Positions 1-17,205 of a stretch of DNA of 64,000 nt are shown one piece after another. The notes below the pieces were generated by a model. It made no database searches. It was not told the origin of the DNA and saw only the letters and a list, made by a program, of their open reading frames with translations. Where the stretch lies: contig NC_081822.1 in the NCBI RefSeq assembly GCF_030704535.1, positions 12,703,001 to 12,767,000 on the forward strand, in the 5' to 3' direction. The position numbers and the translations under genes were made by a program. This DNA is from Vitis vinifera (lineage: Eukaryota; Streptophyta; Magnoliopsida; Vitales; Vitaceae). Every line of letters begins with the position of its first letter. Position 1 is the first letter of the stretch.

Positions 1-129
1 CAAGTAATCTGGCATAAAACCATAAAGAGGGGTGTACCATGATTCTTTATAAAATCGTCTGCACCGCTGACAAATTTGGAGTCAATGTTATGATTCTTTA
101 TATACAAGATTTATAAGGTCCGCCAAAAT

Positions 130-3041
130 TTAAAAAGGGACAGTATAAGGCAATGCATATACATCAGCCTCCGGAAGATACTGTGCGCGAGGCCAGCTTC
201 CATAACTCAGGTCATAGTTGATAGTTTCATGCCGCTTACTCTCGTGCCTGTCTCCATGTTTTTGAAATAGCCATTCTTGATCATCCAAATCAGTCTGCTC
301 AGCCTGCAACAGCGGAGGGACCCAGTCCTCTACTAGAGCTTTATACCGAGATTCTGCTCTCTGCTTCTTACTTTTGCTTGACCTTGATCCTTTGCTGGCA
401 TTGGCATCATTTTGTACAACAATTTCAGGCACCTTGGAGGTTGAACAAAGCAATTGCTGGTCAGGGTTGAGTTTCTGGTCAACAGTACTGGTTCTCATAG
501 AAAAGATTGGTGGCGCTTCAATAGATTGACCAGATATTTCATACTTTTGTTGGGCAGGTAAATCCACCCTTCCAGAGGTACTGCAGCTCTCCGCTCTCAG
601 TGATGCCTCAGGCTCTCTCAGATTTGTAAGTGGCATCCATACTGAGCGGTTCTGTTCTTTTCTGAGTAATGTTTCAGGTTCTTTGTGCTTTGATATAGAG
701 CAGCTCTTCTCTTTGTTGAGTGATGCCTCAGGTTCTTTGTGCTTTAGAAGTGGCAGCTGCATAGAACTGCTCTGTTCCTTGCTGACTGATGCCTCAGGTT
801 CTTTGCGCTTTAGGAGTGGCAGCCGCATGGAACTGCTGTGTTCCTTGCTGACTGATGCCTCAGGTTCCTTGTGCTTTAGGAGTGGCAGTCGCATGGAACT
901 GCTCTGTTCCTTGCCGAGTGATGCCTCAGGTCCATAGTCCTTTGGAAGTGGCAGCCGTTCTGAGCAGTTCTGCTCTTTGGTGAGTGATGCCTCCGGTTCT
1001 TTGGGCTTTGGAAGTGGCAGACGTAACCGAATAATGTTCCCTGCTTGATGTTCATAATGATTTAAAAATTATTAAGTGCCCGCTGAGGGTTTAAACTAAC
1101 AGACACAGACAAAGAGAGGGGGAGCCAGAGGAGAAGCAAACAACATACACCTCTAACAAGTGGAAAATCACATACTCACCATGATTACTGCTGCCACTTG
1201 AGAGTGAGGTATCCCTTTTCCTCTTGCGGCTGTTCTGGGTGCTGTCAGATGAATGGCAGGAGTTCTGTGAATAGATAGGCTGTCCATATTCTTCAGTGAG
1301 ATCACTCTTCTCCAACTGCTCAGCTTCATCTTTTCTAATCCTTTGAGACTGCCCCTTCTTGTCATTGAGGTTACCATCACCGATGTCACTGGCTATATCC
1401 TTGCCCTTCTCTTTCTCTTTTTTCTCCCTCTTCTTCTCCTTCTTCTCTTTCTTCTCTCTCTTTCTCTCTTTCCTGTCCTTCTGATGTCTGTCTTCCTTGG
1501 CCTTCTTTTCTCTCTGGAGCTTTAAAGCACCAGAAAGACATTTTAGAATATAGGGCTAGTGTAGACCAAAGAGTGAAGCATGACCAACCTAATGACATGG
1601 ATAATCTGTGCTTGTGATAAATATAATCCCAAAAAGGAAGATAGACTCACATAACACGTCCTAATACAAAGTATCAACTATTCCAAGGTTTTCATATGAT
1701 TACTAAAGCATTCTTGAAAATCAAAAGGATGCCAACCAATAGCTTTTTTGATTTGAAAGGATGAATACACTACCATCACACTTTACTACTCAGCCTAACA
1801 AGAGTTTACCAAATGCCATTTGACAAGAAAATGCCAACTGAAAAATGATTGATTTAATTAGTCTTGAATTTCTAAAACCCCGCATCAATTTTCTTTGGTA
1901 ACAAGCAGGATACAGGCATTTCTATCTTAATTCAACAGCTTTCAAGTCATTCCAGAATATTGCTGGATGGGATACGGATGAAAGATAAAATTAAGCTGCA
2001 TATCCTCTACCTAATATCAAGTAAACTCTACAACCCTGTTTGGAAAGTGCAATGCTGTGATGAATGAATAACTGTGACAACAAAATCCTACAACATAATA
2101 AGAGTGGATAATAAGAGCATAATTGTCTTAACAATCAACAAAATCAAAGATTGTTGCGCACCCACTATGATACAAGAAAGGGCGTCATAATTAAAACCCT
2201 AAATACACTTTGAAATGCAATATCCCTTTCTCTCCATCCCATGGCTTAGGGGGTTTCGGCAATAACGGCCCATCTAGCCTCGATAAGAGCAAGCTTAGCC
2301 AGGGATCCATCTCTCCTTATACCCATCTTGCTCAACACTCAGCTAATAACAGTGCCATGTCCCATTAGCTTAAAATTTAGCCACAACGAATCGCTCGACC
2401 TAAATTTTCAATTTGTAACGATTAATCAATTGGAAAATAATTGTTTGTTAAGCCTTTGGCAATTAGAATTGGTACATCCATTTGTAAAGCATAAAAATTT
2501 TCACAGTTCTAGTTTTCTTTGGAATAAAGATTTAGATAACTCAAAAAAAATGGGATTTTATAATTTGTAAATAAGGTGACTCAAATCTACACCCAACCTA
2601 TACCATTCTTCCATCGCCAATCAATTTTAAGCCCCTTGGCAGTCAAAAATAGTACAAGATCTCCATAACCTCGCATATCCTCGAATCCAGTTAACCCAAT
2701 ATACACATCCAAGAAACGAAGGACCAAATCCAAGTTTTTTCTCTCAGTAAATTTCAGATCGTATCCCGTTTACGCAACAACCTCTCATCGAAATCAGAAC
2801 CACCCACAAAAGAACCGACGATTCTCCTATACCCGTAGAACCAATAAACCCTAACAAAACGTTTCTTCTCGTAATTTCATATATACATAAATACGATTGC
2901 TTACAATCAGATCAGCATACAAAGTCGAGCATAAACCGAAAAACCAAGCGCTCAACCAACCTTAGTCGACTCGATCAAGGCCTCATCGACTGTCCTCCTT
3001 GGAAAATACCCTGGAGGCGGGTAAGGAAAGCATCGAGACAT
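130..3041 (-). CDS. Conserved plant protein of unknown function, Lys/Glu-rich with tandem repeats (3 exons)
   Basis: Exons on the minus strand are 3041-2961, 1519-1180 and 1040-130. All introns are GT-AG, and the spliced frame is 1332 nt (443 aa). Exon 1 encodes 27 residues beginning MSRCFPYPPPGY, an N-terminal signature I recall from a family of uncharacterised plant proteins often labelled Myb-like protein X or DNA ligase-like; those labels are not functional evidence. Exon 2 encodes a Lys/Glu/Arg-rich, probably helical, nuclear-type segment (about residues 30-70). Exon 3 carries seven imperfect ~22-residue repeats (core RLPLLKHKEPEASVSKEQSS) and then a conserved-looking C-terminus containing EDWVPPLLQ and DQEWLF. 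The start is the first ATG after a minus-strand TATA-like box and fits the family N-terminus. I see no catalytic motif. Nuclear location is inferred from the basic composition. Gene structure is well supported; function is unknown. Confidence 0.85.
571..1023 (-). repeat. Seven tandem ~66-bp coding repeats inside exon 3
   Basis: The minus strand encodes seven consecutive units that read as variants of RLPLLKHKEPEASVSKEQSS. Five are 22 residues long. The sixth is shortened (about 19 residues) and the seventh is the most diverged. The middle copies (about 760-890) are nearly identical to each other, which suggests recent unequal exchange. The frame is kept in every copy. Confidence 0.85.
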
Positions 3042-3270
3042 CCTCCTTCCTACTCAAATGACCAAAAAATGTATGGAAAAAATCCGGATCCTAACAGAAC
3101 AAAGGTGAGAATTCAACAATCTGATGTTCGATTGAGGAAAAAAAATCGAAAATCGAAGATCGCAGATCAAAGAAAGCTAAGTTCGGAAACCCTAGGTTTT
3201 GGGTCGAGGCGGCTACAGAAAGAAGACTCAAACCGCGTCTATGTTCTCCAATCGCTGGGCGGACAGGGTT

Positions 3271-3277
3271 ATTTATA
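3271..3277 (-). promoter_or_regulatory. Probable TATA box of the 130-3041 gene
   Basis: The minus strand reads CTATAAATA here, about 230 bp upstream of the ATG at 3041. That spacing would leave a 5' leader of roughly 200 nt. Position and consensus are seen; promoter activity is inferred. Confidence 0.5.
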
Positions 3278-3279
3278 GG

Positions 3280-4772
3280 ATGAGATCCACCGTCCTTTGC
3301 TTGTTCGCTTTTTCTTTTTACCTATCATGCCCTTGAACTTTATTTCTATTTCCTTCAAACTCTCGATGGGCTTTCCACGTGTTTTCCTTACCACCGCCTC
3401 CTTCTCAGAATCTCAGGCGAAATTTTTTTGGATTGTTTTTATTTCACTTTTATCTTGTAATAAATTTTAAAAATATTTTGATTAATTAGATTTAGTGTAG
3501 GATTCTAATTAAATCTCTTTTATATAGAGAGCGTTTCTATTTTGGATACACTTTTTATTTTATATTTTTTAAATTAAAAAATAGTAACAAAATTAAAATA
3601 ACAATAACTCTTATATAAAAATATATATTAATTTAGATTATCACCCTAAAGTTTGTTTTTAAAAAATTTAAAATTAAGAGAATAATTTTTTTTAAATCAT
3701 GATATTTTTAAAATAATTTTTGAAAAGCACTATTATGGACTCCGCATTTTGGCTCACACTCTTCTACTCGAAGGCGAGTTCGATTTTATTTTAAAATGAT
3801 TTTATTTATTTTTGGAAAAGGTAGCCTGTGAAAAACCTGATCGGGTTCGGGGGTCAGGTTACTTATCGGGAAGATATGGTAAAGATCGTAGCACTTCTCT
3901 AAGTCCCTAAAATCGGGTCTCTACTAATAAAATGAAGCCGACGTTGCAATCAATGAGAAAATCAATGGATACTCAAATCAATCATGTACATATGGAAATC
4001 AAAACATGCATAGAGAATGACTAAAATGAGAGTGGATGCGTACCTAGGCAACAAACCACAATGCGCTATCAATAAATGGGGTTAGTGCATAATTGATGAA
4101 TACAAAATATAGCTCGCATGTCACTAAACATGATACAAAATCATCAATGGCACACATGGCACTTCACTCAAGTTCATTTTTATTTTAAATAAGATTTCTT
4201 TGATGTTGGGCCCCACCAAAGGCCATTTTTATTTTTGAATGAATCAATTTCGTAAATTCTATCACTAGGAATTACGAAATTAAATTCACACTTATTTTAA
4301 AACATTTTTAAAAAACATGGAAAATGTGAAAATGGTTTGCTAAAGAGAAAATGGCAATCGATTTTATTGAAAGAGATGGATTTTTGGGATTTAAAAATTC
4401 TAAAGATGAAAAATGTGGAGATTCGAAATTATTTGAAAACCAGAATTTGGAAAATCATTTACAAAATGGGGTTGAGAAAATTATTTTCAAAAATGAGAGG
4501 ATGAGAAAGTGGAGGATGACACATGACCCAAAGGTGGCCATGTAAACCATGCGGACTGGAAGCATGCAGGAGAAATGTGTACATGATGCCCAACTGATCA
4601 CTGATTTGGTCACCTCTAGGACAAGCGAATCAAATGCACCAAGGCCAGTGATTCTCTTCCCCATATTGTGAGTGCCCGACATCCAGTATCAAGATATCTC
4701 TCCATCTTTATTGGAGTCTCCATTGTCAAAGTGAAGAGTGATGGGAATACCAGTTTCTATTACCACCTGCGC
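3280..4772. other. AT-rich spacer with a probable LTR-retrotransposon remnant (about 3820-4360)
   Basis: No gene is recognised. From about 3820 to 3950 the text (gggtcaggttacttatcggg, then ctctaagtccctaaaatcgg, then ctctactaataaaatga) resembles the transcribed end of plant Ty3-type LTRs as I remember them. A short open stretch at 4351-4545 has no recognisable features. From 4540 to 4770 the minus strand continues past the pseudogene stop without clear similarity to reductoisomerase. Confidence 0.35.
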
Positions 4773-5954
<1,182 letters not shown>

Positions 5955-8900
5955 TTCTCTCTCAAATCACCACTTCCTCTCCTTAAGTCTTCCCCTCTCT
6001 CCTTAGTGTTCCTTCATAGAATTAGATCATCATAAAAAAAAAAAAAAACCCGGTGTTTGTTGAATGGAGATGTGTTTATGTTGATGAGGCTGAGTGAAGG
6101 CATCGGTGATTAGGATGACGGCTGATCAACACTGGCCAGTGTTCTAGAACCTTGGATTTTGGCGACAACCATGGCATCTGATTTGCTTCAAAACCCAACT
6201 CAAGCTTATCTTTACAAACCGGGAGGTGTGAGTTAGAGCAAGATGCCTCTGCGTGACTTTAATAGTGGGAATAACATTAATGGAAGAACGAGTTGCTGGG
6301 GAGGACTCCTCTTATCATTCATGGTAAGCTGTTCAACTAGATTTTCCAGTCTATGACCCAAAAAATAGGTCACCAACATTACTTCTCCTGCAACATCTAC
6401 ATGAGCTCCTTGCTTATAGCCTCTGCATGAACCTTTCACAGTGGATTTCACGGCATGTATAAGACTTGCAATCATAGAACTCCTTCTTGTAGCCACAATG
6501 ACGAGACCCCAATGCATGAGGACTGATAGGTATGAAAGGTGTGGACATCATTAGCAAAATGGATGATGTGAGGAGTGGATTATGGGTATTGGAAGATAAT
6601 GGTGAGATGGGTATTGGAAATGTGGTATGAAAATGGGTTTATTGGGGCATGGTGCGAGGAGATGGGCATGTGGGGGTGTGAAGATGTAGAGAGAAAGTGG
6701 TGATGAGTACGTGGTGTTAAATAATAGGGATATACACGAAGCATGAAGGATAGGTATGGAGATTAATATGGCTATGCATGGCCATGCAAATGTGATGCAG
6801 AATGGGTTTGATGGGTTTCAAAGAAAAAATGGGTACGTGGTGTGGTGTAGAAAGAGAAAGCATGGGGGCATGGAGGGTATGATGATGGGCTCTGTTGAAT
6901 GTATATTGCGGATTAGGAATATAAGTGACAGAAGAAGTGGCAGAGCTTGTTACTCTTCATGCTTTAGTTGTATTGCAGCTCCCATACACAGTCTTTGTCT
7001 GGTTGTTTCGTCCTGCATGCTGCTGCTGCTATTCACAAGGCTACTCTTGACCCAAGCAATGTTGTTCAACTCTACAGCTATGGATGCTAATTAATGACTA
7101 GAGAATGATGGGTTCACTGTAAACACCTTCAAGGAAATTACAGACTTCCAAGTGTGGTTTAGAGGTTTGGACCAAAGGCTCCTTCATTAGGGCCGCCCAT
7201 TTGTTTTCACACTAATAGGGTCCACTATCTATCAACTTCGCTTTTCTTCCTTCTGGGGGTTTTCCATGAGTCAATATCGCCATCATTGAACTGCCATCCT
7301 AGAGATTGACTGAACCCAAAATGCCTGCTGAAAATTCTCACACAGCTCCCAGAACCCGATCCGAATTTCCTTGTTCACATGCCCAACAAATACATGCATG
7401 CATAATGTCACCCAACCATGTCAAGCGTGTTGCGGCTCTTCATACCCATAGTCTGAGAACATGTTTCTTACAGTGTCTTACCTCTTCAGGTGGAAATGAG
7501 GAAACAGATGCATGCCATGGAGGGGTACCAGGAATAAGGGAAGATAGCCAAAACTGAGCACAAATGGTAGAAACAAAAAAATAAAATGAAAATCATACAT
7601 GCCATGTTTCATATTGTTATCAACGTGCCTTGATGATGGTGTGTGAAGTCAAACGAATATTAAATGAGAACAGGGACATGATTGTAGATATCTCATGAGG
7701 AAAATGAACAAAGCTAAATCAAAATAGAACTCAAGATCCAACGGAGAAAAAAAAAGAAAAAGAAAGAGAAAAGAAGCATATCAGTTGAAGCACATATGAA
7801 ATCCATAATAATTATACCTGAAAATGCTCCTCGCCTGCAAAGTGGGATGTATTTCTAACTGCCCTTACTCCAAAAATTCTCCAACTGATCTCTTTCTCAA
7901 GCCGCCTGCAACTCTTTATGTCTCAGGTTCTTCTTCCTTCTCTGTTTCTCCCAAGATCTCTAAAAAAACCAGCAACAAAAGCCTCATCTTCCTCTGGCAG
8001 TTGGCTACCCTCCTAGAAAATCAGTCTGCTACCTTGCTTGCCCCTCAAGCCAACTAATCCTTCCTAAATATCTCCCCAAAACCAGCAACAAAAGCACCAC
8101 CACCTCTTGCCAAAATACTCTCCTAGCTAACCTCTAGCTTGCCCTCCAAGTTAACCTCTCTCCCAAATATCTCCCCCCAAAAACCAGCAACAAAAACACC
8201 ACCCCCTCTCTGGCAGCTGGCTACTCTCCATAACAAAATATGCTCCCTTTTGAACGCTCCTTTCTAGGCGTCAACCTTTCATTGGCTCATTTAAACCACT
8301 ACTTGATTCCATAAGGATCAATGAGGAATCGACATGTGGCCCTCCAGGATTGCTCCACCTGGCAAAACAAATGAGCTGCAGAAAAGCCTCCCAAAATGGG
8401 GGTCTACAACTATTATTTTAGAGTAAGTTATAAAAATTTGTTTTATTTTATATAATAAATAAATTTACTCTTTATCAACAATACATTGAATAGAAAGAGA
8501 CCGATAGGAAGAAGGAAGATAGTCACCTACTTCCCCCATCCTAGGCCATCCCAAAATGGATTACTAGACAAATAAAAAGACCGAAAAAAATTACTTACAT
8601 TTGTCAAAAACCAAAAGCTTCTAATCCTTTACAAAACGTAAACTATATTGTTTTTGTAAACATATACATTCATTTTTTAAGTTTCTTGGAGATTACCCGG
8701 GGTGCCATAGGAAAAACATATTAGGCAAACCCGTAACAAACAAATAAATCTACATTTTAACAAATTTATGAGAATTATGTTCTATCCCTTTTTGATCTTT
8801 TTTTTTATATATATATAAAGCTGTGTTTTTATTTATAAAAATAAAAGACAAAAAATATAACCAAGTATTTGAATATAAACTAAAAAAAATGTGCATATTT

Positions 8901-9240
8901 GGTGAATGAATGTCATATTTTTGTATATTATTAAACTTTTATTTTTGAAAAGAAAATAATAAGTCAAAATCTTATTTTTAAAACTTTTACCTTCATTATT
9001 GTTCTTAGTTTCATTCATCTTGGTGTGTATTAAATGCATCCCAAAGATAAAGTTCAGTGATATATTAATTCGTTGGAAAAATGAAAAAATAATAATTATG
9101 AAATATTAAATTAAAATTCAAACTTTATATCAATTTTAAAGAAGAAGAAAAATTTTGACCGTTTGAGAGAGTCGCTCGGTGAAAGTTAGGGGCATTTTGG
9201 ACAAATCGAAACAATTGGCTTCCACGGTTGAACCACTTAA
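5955..9240. other. Spacer with no recognised gene
   Basis: The minus strand just upstream of the pseudogene (5955-6005) is purine-rich like an XB3-type leader, followed by an A15 run at 6033. Open frames at 6233-6517 (minus) and 6756-7094 (plus) gave no recognisable domain and are not called. The stretch 7740-7790 is A/G-rich. Near 8280-8410 a moderately GC-rich piece ending in gggggtctacaac resembles the edge of an old repeat. The stretch 8410-9140 is very AT-rich with no signal that I can interpret. Confidence 0.4.
7969..8240. repeat. Three imperfect tandem copies of a ~100-112 bp unit
   Basis: The phrase accagcaacaaaa recurs at about 7968, 8081 and 8183. Each time it is followed by CT-rich text, then tggctac- or ctagctaacc-like text, then aaatatctcccc. 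The copies differ at many positions. The unit does not look coding. Confidence 0.6.
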
Positions 9241-9315
9241 ACCGACATTTGTTACGTCTATGGCACTCTTCTGAGGGGGTTAGAAACCTAGAAGGCGCGG
9301 TTTAATTGAGCAGGC

Positions 9316-13785
<4,470 letters not shown>

Positions 13786-15940
13786 AGCCTTCGTCTCTTG
13801 TTTGTCGGTTGGGTCAAAATATTGTCAGCCTCAACCTCAGGACCTTCAATATGCTCTTCAACTCTAGTATGACTAAACAGAGATCAACACTAATAATCTC
13901 GAGATGCTTATGCGTTTTGGTAGGTGGAAGAGAAAGTGCATGGCATCTTGAGTTATTTATAAAAAGACATTGATCAGCTGTTTATTATTACTTTTATTCA
14001 TTGAATACTTTGGAACGAGTAAAAGTGATGATCGATGATAAAATTAAGCACTTCTTTTATTGTTTCAAATGTGTATGATGCTGTTGTCTTATACTACGAC
14101 CTAGGCAGTTGTGTGTTTCCATGCTAGCAGTAACAGTGAGCATCTCACCATGCTGCCGTGCCTTGAATTTGGGGCGGCCGCTAGTCGGTGGAGTGCAATG
14201 CTTTGAATTGGGAAGTTGCAGACAAAAGTATGGGTTCAGCGTGCTGAACCTTTGGAAAAGAAGTTGCGTTTTATGTTAAAAACAAATAGAGGGGCCGAGA
14301 GCACTCATGTGTAGCAGACTCAGCATTGAGAAGAGGGAAAGAAAAGAAAAAATGGTTTAATTTAAAACGTTTTCTTTCCGGTCGGGTTTCCCAAACAGGC
14401 CTTTGAATGCAAAAGCAAAATATGTAATGCATGAACTTACTTTTAGTCGTGCCAATAGCATTGGGGTGAGGTGAGGATTGTGGGGTTGCTAATTCTTGTT
14501 TTCTGTTTGTTTTTGTGTTGATATGAATCAAAACTAAGATAATTAAATTAAATATGTCAATTCAAATACAATTGAATTAAAAAGCATGAACTTAATAGGA
14601 TATAATTATAAATAGGTAACACATAAATATGATCTAATATGTAATTAGATCCAGTTAGATTTTATGTGGGTCAATATGATTGATTTTTCAATGTGATATT
14701 TTATTAACTAATTTATTCAAAATCAAATTTTAAACGAGTTGAGATTGAATTAGGTTTCTAATTTGGTTAGATAAACTTAAGTTGATGGTTCACTTGAATT
14801 AAAAAATAATTAATTTAAACTTAATCAAAATTGAAGTCAATCTCAATTTTTAAAGTTTAGGCTAAATTCAGATCAAATTTAATATATTTGGATCATACTT
14901 AAAATGTATATTCAAAATCCATTTGTAATATCTTTATTTATTTATTAATATATTTATACAAATATTTAAATAGTAAATAAGAAAAAAGCAAATTTTATAT
15001 ATTTTTAGAAAAAAGAAAAAATATATGATATAGTTTATAATTTAATAATTTAGAAAAATTATTCTAAAAATTATATATATATATAATATCACACCCCTAG
15101 ACCTTAAGATGAGTGCAGTAACCGCGTGGCGACCCTTGGCCTCTTTCCACACTCTAATTGTTTCAAAAACCCTCCACGTGCGGGTCAATATATCAAGGTC
15201 ATTGCATTCAACGGATAAGATCGGGTCACTGTAAATCGAGATTTGACGTGACATGTAGGCGGAGGTCTCAAGGTGCAACGTGGCCAGAAGAGGACACGTG
15301 TTTGCTTAAAACTTCCCCAGCTCATACATGGTGGACCGTTCCATCTACAAAGAAATTCAAATCCAACGGCTATAATTGGCCAGGCAATCAAAAAGCCTCA
15401 TCTCAATCCAAACGGCACCAGCCTCCAATGCACGTTCAAAAAAAAAATTTACAATAATCACTGATGCACCCCATATTTTCGGATTATTCTCGCGTTTTTT
15501 TTTTTCATATTCAAAATAATAATAATAATAATAAATAAAAAAATAAAAAGAAGATAACTCAATCTTCAGCTTTTCCCGATGACCAAACTGACAAGTTTTC
15601 CAATGCCTATGACGCCTTTCACGTCTGAATTGAATCAAAAATTTGTCACAGTATTTTCCTTCAATCTCTCTTATCTCACATATATGCATTCCAAAACTTC
15701 TGTCACAAAATCTGGATGCGTACGTTTTTGTACACCGCCTCCCTTGCATCTCTCCTCCTTTCTTAAATGCTTTCGAGGCTTTTGGGCTTTGACGAAACGG
15801 GGAGGTGGAGAGAATCATAAACCTCTCTTTATTTATTTTCCATTTTTAGGTTGGGGTGGTAAACACTAAACTTGTGGATAAATTGTAATTTAATTAATAA
15901 ATGAGGGGGAAAAGAAACATTTGTCAGTTTTTTTCCACTC
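13786..15940. other. Intergenic region between the PGES2-like and BOI-like genes
   Basis: The stretch 13786-14100 is probably 3'UTR and downstream sequence of the preceding gene. The stretch 14500-15080 is very AT-rich and without open frames of note. The stretch 15100-15460 is more GC-rich and holds two perfect CACGTG G-boxes (15175-15180, 15295-15300), placing it as a likely upstream control region for the gene starting at 16233. An AAT trinucleotide run occurs at 15515-15535. Confidence 0.5.
15175..15300. promoter_or_regulatory. Pair of CACGTG G-boxes upstream of the BOI-like gene
   Basis: Perfect palindromic CACGTG hexamers lie at 15175-15180 and 15295-15300, about 0.94-1.06 kb upstream of the ATG. 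G-boxes are known binding sites for plant bZIP and bHLH factors. Use here is inferred only. Confidence 0.35.
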
Positions 15941-15942
15941 TT

Positions 15943-15949
15943 TATATAT
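15943..15949 (+). promoter_or_regulatory. Probable TATA box of the BOI-like gene
   Basis: TATATAT occurs inside ctttatatatgcc, about 285 bp upstream of the ATG at 16233. The expected start of transcription (~15975) would put the (GA)n tract in the 5' leader. Confidence 0.5.
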
Positions 15950-16015
15950 GCCATACCGTCCACGGGTTTCGTTCATAATGGTCTCTTTCAGTTAAACCAG
16001 AAACCAAAGCACCAA

Positions 16016-16018
<3 letters not shown>

Positions 16019-16052
<34 letters not shown>
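16019..16052 (+). repeat. (AG)n microsatellite in the probable 5' leader of the BOI-like gene
   Basis: There are about 17 uninterrupted AG units followed by ggagaggg. GA/CT tracts in 5' leaders are common in plants and can bind BBR/BPC GAGA-binding proteins; such binding is inference here. Confidence 0.8.
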
Positions 16053-16058
<6 letters not shown>

Positions 16059-16232
16059 GGTCATGCATCTCTTCTGATTTAACAAGAAATATGATTTCCC
16101 TTTTTCTTCTGGTTTAAAACCTAACCAGTTTGGTTTGCGTTAGGGTTCTTTTTATTATTAAAGGGCTGTCGAGTGTGCGAAGAGAATAGTTTTGCTTTGG
16201 CGTTTGTTCGTGATTTTTTGGTAGCGGTTGGC

Positions 16233-17205
16233 ATGGCTGTTGATGCACAGTATTATTCTGAAAGTATGGGTTTGGCCATGTGTGGCGTACAGGATTGGTG
16301 GGTGAACCCCGTTTCTTCTTCTGGGCTTGACGTTGATGCTTCCAATTTCAATCCGCAGCAACTGCCTCAGGTTCATCATCTTCATAACCACTACAGCATT
16401 CAGGATCTCTGTGTTGACGATAACACGAGTCCAAATCCCTTCCCCTCTTCTTCAAGCAGTGATAAGCTTCTCCCAATGGCGTTCTCTCAATCTTTGGCCG
16501 ATCAGCTTGAGACCCAGAGACTCGAAATCGATTGGCTTCTTCATTTTCAGGTCAGAAACAATGTCTATTCTTTTAATAAGGGGTTTCTTTTTTTCTTTTT
16601 CTTTTTTTTTTTCTTTTTGTGTTTTCTTTGAATTTGAGTTTTGTTGATATTTTGTGCAATAGCTTGAGAGATTGAAATTTGCTTTACAAGAACAACGAAA
16701 GCAACAACTGGGGTCGCTGTTGAACAGATTGGAATCAAAGACTATAACCCTAATGAGACAAAAGGAGGAAGACTTGGCAAGAGCGACGAAGAAGATGATG
16801 GAGCTGGAAGATTGGTTGAGAAGGAGAGAAGTGGAAAGCCAAGGATGGCAGCGAGTGGCGACAGAGAACGAAGCGATGGTCAAATATCTAAACAACATGC
16901 TGGAACAGGTCAGAGAAACGCACTTATTGCTGAGCAACGGAGCCGAAGATGCAGAGTCGTATGGGGGTGGTCCCATTGACAGAAGAGAGGACGAAGGCAG
17001 GGGAAGAGACAGAGGAGAAGGAGGAGAAGAAGTGAAAGACCAGTGCAAAAAGATGGCATGCAAACGCTGTAATTCTCGGACCTCGTGCTTTCTTTTCTTC
17101 CCTTGCAGACACCTTTGTTCGTGCAAGTCTTGTGAGCCCCTTCTTGGTTGCTGCCCAGTCTGTAAATCTGTAAAGGAGGCAAGCATGGAGGTTTTCTTGG
17201 TCTAA
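16233..17205 (+). CDS. BOI-related (S-ribonuclease-binding-protein type) RING E3 ubiquitin ligase
   Basis: Two exons, 16233-16550 and 16663-17205, give 861 nt (286 aa) with a phase-0 GT-AG intron. The product starts MAVDAQYYSE, close to the MAVQAQY start of Arabidopsis BOI. It has a long helical, coiled-coil-type middle (LERLKFALQEQRKQQL to about residue 195), an acidic/Arg linker, and a C-terminal RING at residues 239-273 with the typical short spacing: C-x2-C, NSR, then FFPCRHLCSCKSC and CCPVCK. This architecture is that of BOI/BRG proteins, which ubiquitinate MYB-type and DELLA-associated targets and restrain cell death and stress responses. The precise target here is unknown. No in-frame ATG precedes 16233; the frame is open upstream only through non-ATG codons. 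Polypurine runs follow the stop. Confidence 0.93.

Noticed and set aside
3186..3200. AAACCCTAGGTTT-like word as an interstitial telomere repeat
   Set aside because: Only one unit is present; it is better read as a telo-box-like promoter or leader word of the minus-strand gene.
6233..6517. Minus-strand open frame of 94 codons upstream of the chimeric pseudogene
   Set aside because: No recognisable domain, no clear splice partners, and unremarkable codon pattern; not called as a gene.
6756..7094. Plus-strand open frame of 112 codons with a hydrophobic C-terminal part
   Set aside because: No similarity I recognise. It lies in low-complexity ATGG-rich sequence.
15357..15818. Overlapping open frames on both strands upstream of the BOI-like gene
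   Set aside because: They cover homopolymer and AAT-repeat DNA and mirror each other; no protein family recognised.
16173..16232. In-frame upstream extension of the BOI-like protein
   Set aside because: The extension starts at a GTG and not an ATG; the family N-terminus (MAV-AQY) begins at 16233.
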